DNA from: Marixanthomonas ophiurae
GTDB lineage: Bacteria; Bacteroidota; Bacteroidia; Flavobacteriales; Flavobacteriaceae
Length of the DNA: 64,000 nucleotides
NCBI RefSeq assembly: GCF_003413745.1
Contig: NZ_QVID01000001.1
Coordinates: forward strand, 248,001-312,000
Direction of reading: 5' to 3'
Position numbers and translations under genes: made by a program. Positions 61,843-64,000 of the stretch are shown piece by piece. A model generated the notes under the pieces. The model saw only the letters and a program-made list of their open reading frames with translations, searched no databases and was not told the DNA's origin. Position 1 is the first letter of the stretch. Every line of letters starts with the position of its first letter.

Positions 61843-64000
61843 TTATAAAAGTCCAAACTGTTCAAAGTGATGATTCAAGTGCTTTCGTTCCAGTAAATAC
61901 CACTCAAATTTATTCATATCTCCAAATACCATGTTTTTCAATGTTGCATTTGGGTTTTCTTTAAAATACTGAACATATTCTTCCCTAGCTTCTAAAAATT
62001 GCTTTTTCGCCGTTTCTAGATTTTCATGTTTCAAATCTGGCATGGCACCGTCCTTATACATTGGAAAGTTATGCTCTCTTGGCATTTTCTTATAGCTATA
62101 AAGCGAATTATGTGTCTTCTCTAAATATTTTTCAGGCGTAGCAACTTCAAAATCTTGAATTTTACCCGAAGCGATTTTATAGGTATACTCTAAATGCTCC
62201 AACATCTGTTGCGGCGACATAGTGCCCCATTTCGGTTTTGTATCTTCTGTAAGTTTTGCTACACTTTCTTCAATTTTTTCTGAAGTCATTTCAACAAAAA
62301 CCTCTTGCTTTTTCTGAACCATGGTTAAAATAGTCGCTATAGCCACTAACGGTTCTTGGTCCTCATCCGGTTCTGCATCAAACACCTCAACGTACCATTT
62401 TACAATTCCTGAAGGCAATTCAGTTCCTTTTTGTTCGCGATCTACTTTCTGCTTACAAGTTAAACGAACATATACCGTATCGTTGTGATACAACGGACGC
62501 AAAAAACGAATATCTTCTAGTCCGTAATTGGCTGCTACTGGACCTTTGTTTGGATATACAAACAATCCTGCTGCTGCAGAAATGATAAAATATCCGTGTG
62601 CCGTTCGTTTTTCAAAAATGCTTCCTTCAAGGGATGTGATATCGGTATGCGCATAAAAATGATCCCAAGTCAAGTTTCCGAAGTTAATGATATCAGTATC
62701 GGTTAAAGTTCGTTTATGGGTTTCTAAAGACATACCAGGTTTTATATCTTCCCAGTGATATGCAAAAGGGTGTCTTTCAGATTCTTTGTAAGCGGATTTT
62801 GGTTGATAAATACCGGTAACTTCAGTAAGCGAAGTTGGCGAACCTTGAATGGCACAGCGTTGTAAATAGTGCTTGATACCACGAACACCACCCATTTCTT
62901 CACCGCCACCGGCACGACCCGGACCACCGTGAATTAAATTAGGCAATGGCGAACCGTGACCCGTACTTTGCTTCGCACTTTCACGATTTAATATTAAAAT
63001 TCGACCGTGATGCGTAGCTGCAGAAACCGTATATTCTCTAGCAATTTTATCATCATTAGTAACAATAGAACTTACCAAAGAACCTTTCCCCATTTTCGAT
63101 AGTTTAATGGCATCGTCCAAATTTTTATAAGGCATAATGGTACTTACTGGACCAAAGGCTTCGGTAATATGCGCTGCTTCGTTTTCAAAAGGGTTGTCTT
63201 CCCGAAGCAACATTGGTTTTACGAATGAGCCTTTTTTTGCATCGGCTCCAACCGTTTTGGCTTCATCAAAATCACCATACACAATCTGCGCAGTTTTAGT
63301 GATTTTTTCAATTTGTTCTTTTACTGAAGTCCGTTGAGCATCATTTACCAAAGCGCCCATTCTAACTTCTTTTAAGCGAGGGTCGCCAATGGTAACTTTA
63401 TCCAATTGTTTTGCAAGTGCTATTTGAACATCTTCAACTAGGTTCTCCGGAACAATAACACGTCTAATCGCCGTACATTTTTGACCACATTTAACGGTCA
63501 TTTCATTTCGTACTTCTTTAATGAAGAGATCAAATTCTGGTGTTCCGGGAACAGCATCTTCACCTAAAATAGCAGCGTTTAGTGAATCTGCTTCCATAGT
63601 AAATGGAACGGATTCTTCAATTAATCGTGGGTGTTTTTTGAGTATTTTTCCGGTAGTTGCCGAACCTGTAAATGACACGACGTCCTGAGACTCCACCGTA
63701 TCTAAAATGTTCTTAGCGGTTCCGCTAATTAACTGTAATGATCCTTCCGGAAGTATTCCTGAAGCGATAATTTCTTTCACCACGGCTTCAGTTAAATAGG
63801 CAGTTTGCGGTGCTGGCAAAACCACTGCAGGCATTCCTGCCATCCAGTTTACGGCACATTTTTCCAGCATTCCCCATACTGGGAAGTTAAAGGCGTTAAT
63901 GTGAACAGCAACACCTTCGCGAGGCACCATAATGTGATGCGCCATAAAACGACCACCACGCGATAAATCGACTGGATCACCTTCTACATGAAACGGCTGA
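61843..64000 (-). CDS. paaZ: PaaZ bifunctional enzyme, 3' part, with extra C-terminal DUF1569/DinB-like domain
   Basis: The window contains the C-terminal 718 codons. The frame continues through the right edge (QPFHVEGDPVDLSRGGRF), so the first ATG at 63945 is internal. PaaZ opens the oxepin-CoA ring and oxidises the aldehyde. The aldehyde dehydrogenase part has FTGSATTGK, the Glu site TMEADSLN and catalytic Cys in CGQKCTAIRR. A MaoC-type hydratase domain follows (FGNLTWDHFYAHTD, HGYFIISAAAG). The last 150 residues form an extra domain starting near TSEKIEESVAKL, with MSPQQMLEHLEYTYK and LNHHFEQFG, typical of DinB/DUF1569 folds. Confidence 0.9.
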   Translation of the reverse strand, partial: QPFHVEGDPVDLSRGGRFMAHHIMVPREGVAVHINAFNFPVWGMLEKCAVNWMAGMPAVVLPAPQTAYLTEAVVKEIIASGILPEGSLQLISGTAKNILDTVESQDVVSFTGSATTGKILKKHPRLIEESVPFTMEADSLNAAILGEDAVPGTPEFDLFIKEVRNEMTVKCGQKCTAIRRVIVPENLVEDVQIALAKQLDKVTIGDPRLKEVRMGALVNDAQRTSVKEQIEKITKTAQIVYGDFDEAKTVGADAKKGSFVKPMLLREDNPFENEAAHITEAFGPVSTIMPYKNLDDAIKLSKMGKGSLVSSIVTNDDKIAREYTVSAATHHGRILILNRESAKQSTGHGSPLPNLIHGGPGRAGGGEEMGGVRGIKHYLQRCAIQGSPTSLTEVTGIYQPKSAYKESERHPFAYHWEDIKPGMSLETHKRTLTDTDIINFGNLTWDHFYAHTDITSLEGSIFEKRTAHGYFIISAAAGLFVYPNKGPVAANYGLEDIRFLRPLYHNDTVYVRLTCKQKVDREQKGTELPSGIVKWYVEVFDAEPDEDQEPLVAIATILTMVQKKQEVFVEMTSEKIEESVAKLTEDTKPKWGTMSPQQMLEHLEYTYKIASGKIQDFEVATPEKYLEKTHNSLYSYKKMPREHNFPMYKDGAMPDLKHENLETAKKQFLEAREEYVQYFKENPNATLKNMVFGDMNKFEWYLLERKHLNHHFEQFGLL

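Noticed and set aside
1-64000. Insertion sequence, prophage or integrative element
   Set aside because: No transposase, integrase, phage structural gene or pair of attachment repeats was seen, and gene style is uniform.

Overview
The window is AT-rich chromosomal DNA from a member of the Bacteroidota, most likely a marine-type Flavobacteriaceae. The evidence is a set of secreted proteins ending in type IX secretion (T9SS) sorting domains, Bacteroidota promoters of the form TTTG-N17-23-TAnnTTTG, a fused alpha/beta E1 branched-chain dehydrogenase, a long-form urocanate hydratase, and families largely confined to this group (Porin_10, DUF5522, DUF4136, choice-of-anchor B). I see no phage, insertion sequence, CRISPR array, integrase or rRNA. 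Both ends cut genes: the 3' part of murF on the left and the 3' part of paaZ on the right.

Layout. 1-13.5 kb is mainly housekeeping: murF, two tRNA-Val genes around a YitT-type membrane protein, PBP1A, then a long leftward run (Glu/Leu/Val dehydrogenase, NhaD, ExbB-ExbD-TonB, a membrane protein, FolC). FolC appears to start at ATT. AnmK and an acyl-CoA dehydrogenase follow. 13.6-18.7 kb holds a porin, RNase HII and a large lipoprotein. 18.8-25.8 kb is a regulatory island: a TPR-type hybrid two-component protein (kinase, receiver and AraC output in one chain) next to secreted proteins whose promoters carry GTTACA repeats exactly 21 bp apart and 36 bp upstream of the -7 element. A paralogous target with the same promoter geometry lies 30 kb away at 52 kb. 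25.8-38 kb holds LipB, a secreted metalloprotease, lipoproteins, a YqaE/Pmp3 peptide, LysS, a dihaem cytochrome lipoprotein, two small helical exported proteins, HemL, a LysM glucosaminidase and a PLP desulfhydrase/deaminase. 38-49 kb is a surface-protein region with six paralogues sharing an N-terminal QVGI(N/G)T module joined to different C-terminal domains, plus a large choice-of-anchor B T9SS protein. 49-53 kb has DUF5522, urocanate hydratase, DUF4136 and the second DUF7452-like T9SS protein. 53-64 kb, leftward, has a T9SS beta-propeller-like protein, a TPR-LuxR regulator, branched-chain 2-oxoacid dehydrogenase E1 and E2, a PaaY-like hexapeptide protein, an enoyl-CoA hydratase/isomerase relative and PaaZ.

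How it fits together. The right end combines branched-chain amino acid and phenylacetate catabolism. The left end combines envelope construction, sodium/proton and TonB energetics. The most novel part is the predicted regulon of the hybrid regulator at 19.1-22.1 kb: four promoters share one operator geometry, lack a clear -33 element, and drive secreted or envelope proteins of unknown function. No SusC/SusD pair is present, unlike the usual setting of such regulators. Smaller points of interest are the ATT start of folC, three probable leaderless genes, a tRNA-Val with C33, a structured element inside the exb-tonB operon, and several small genes that standard length cut-offs would miss.
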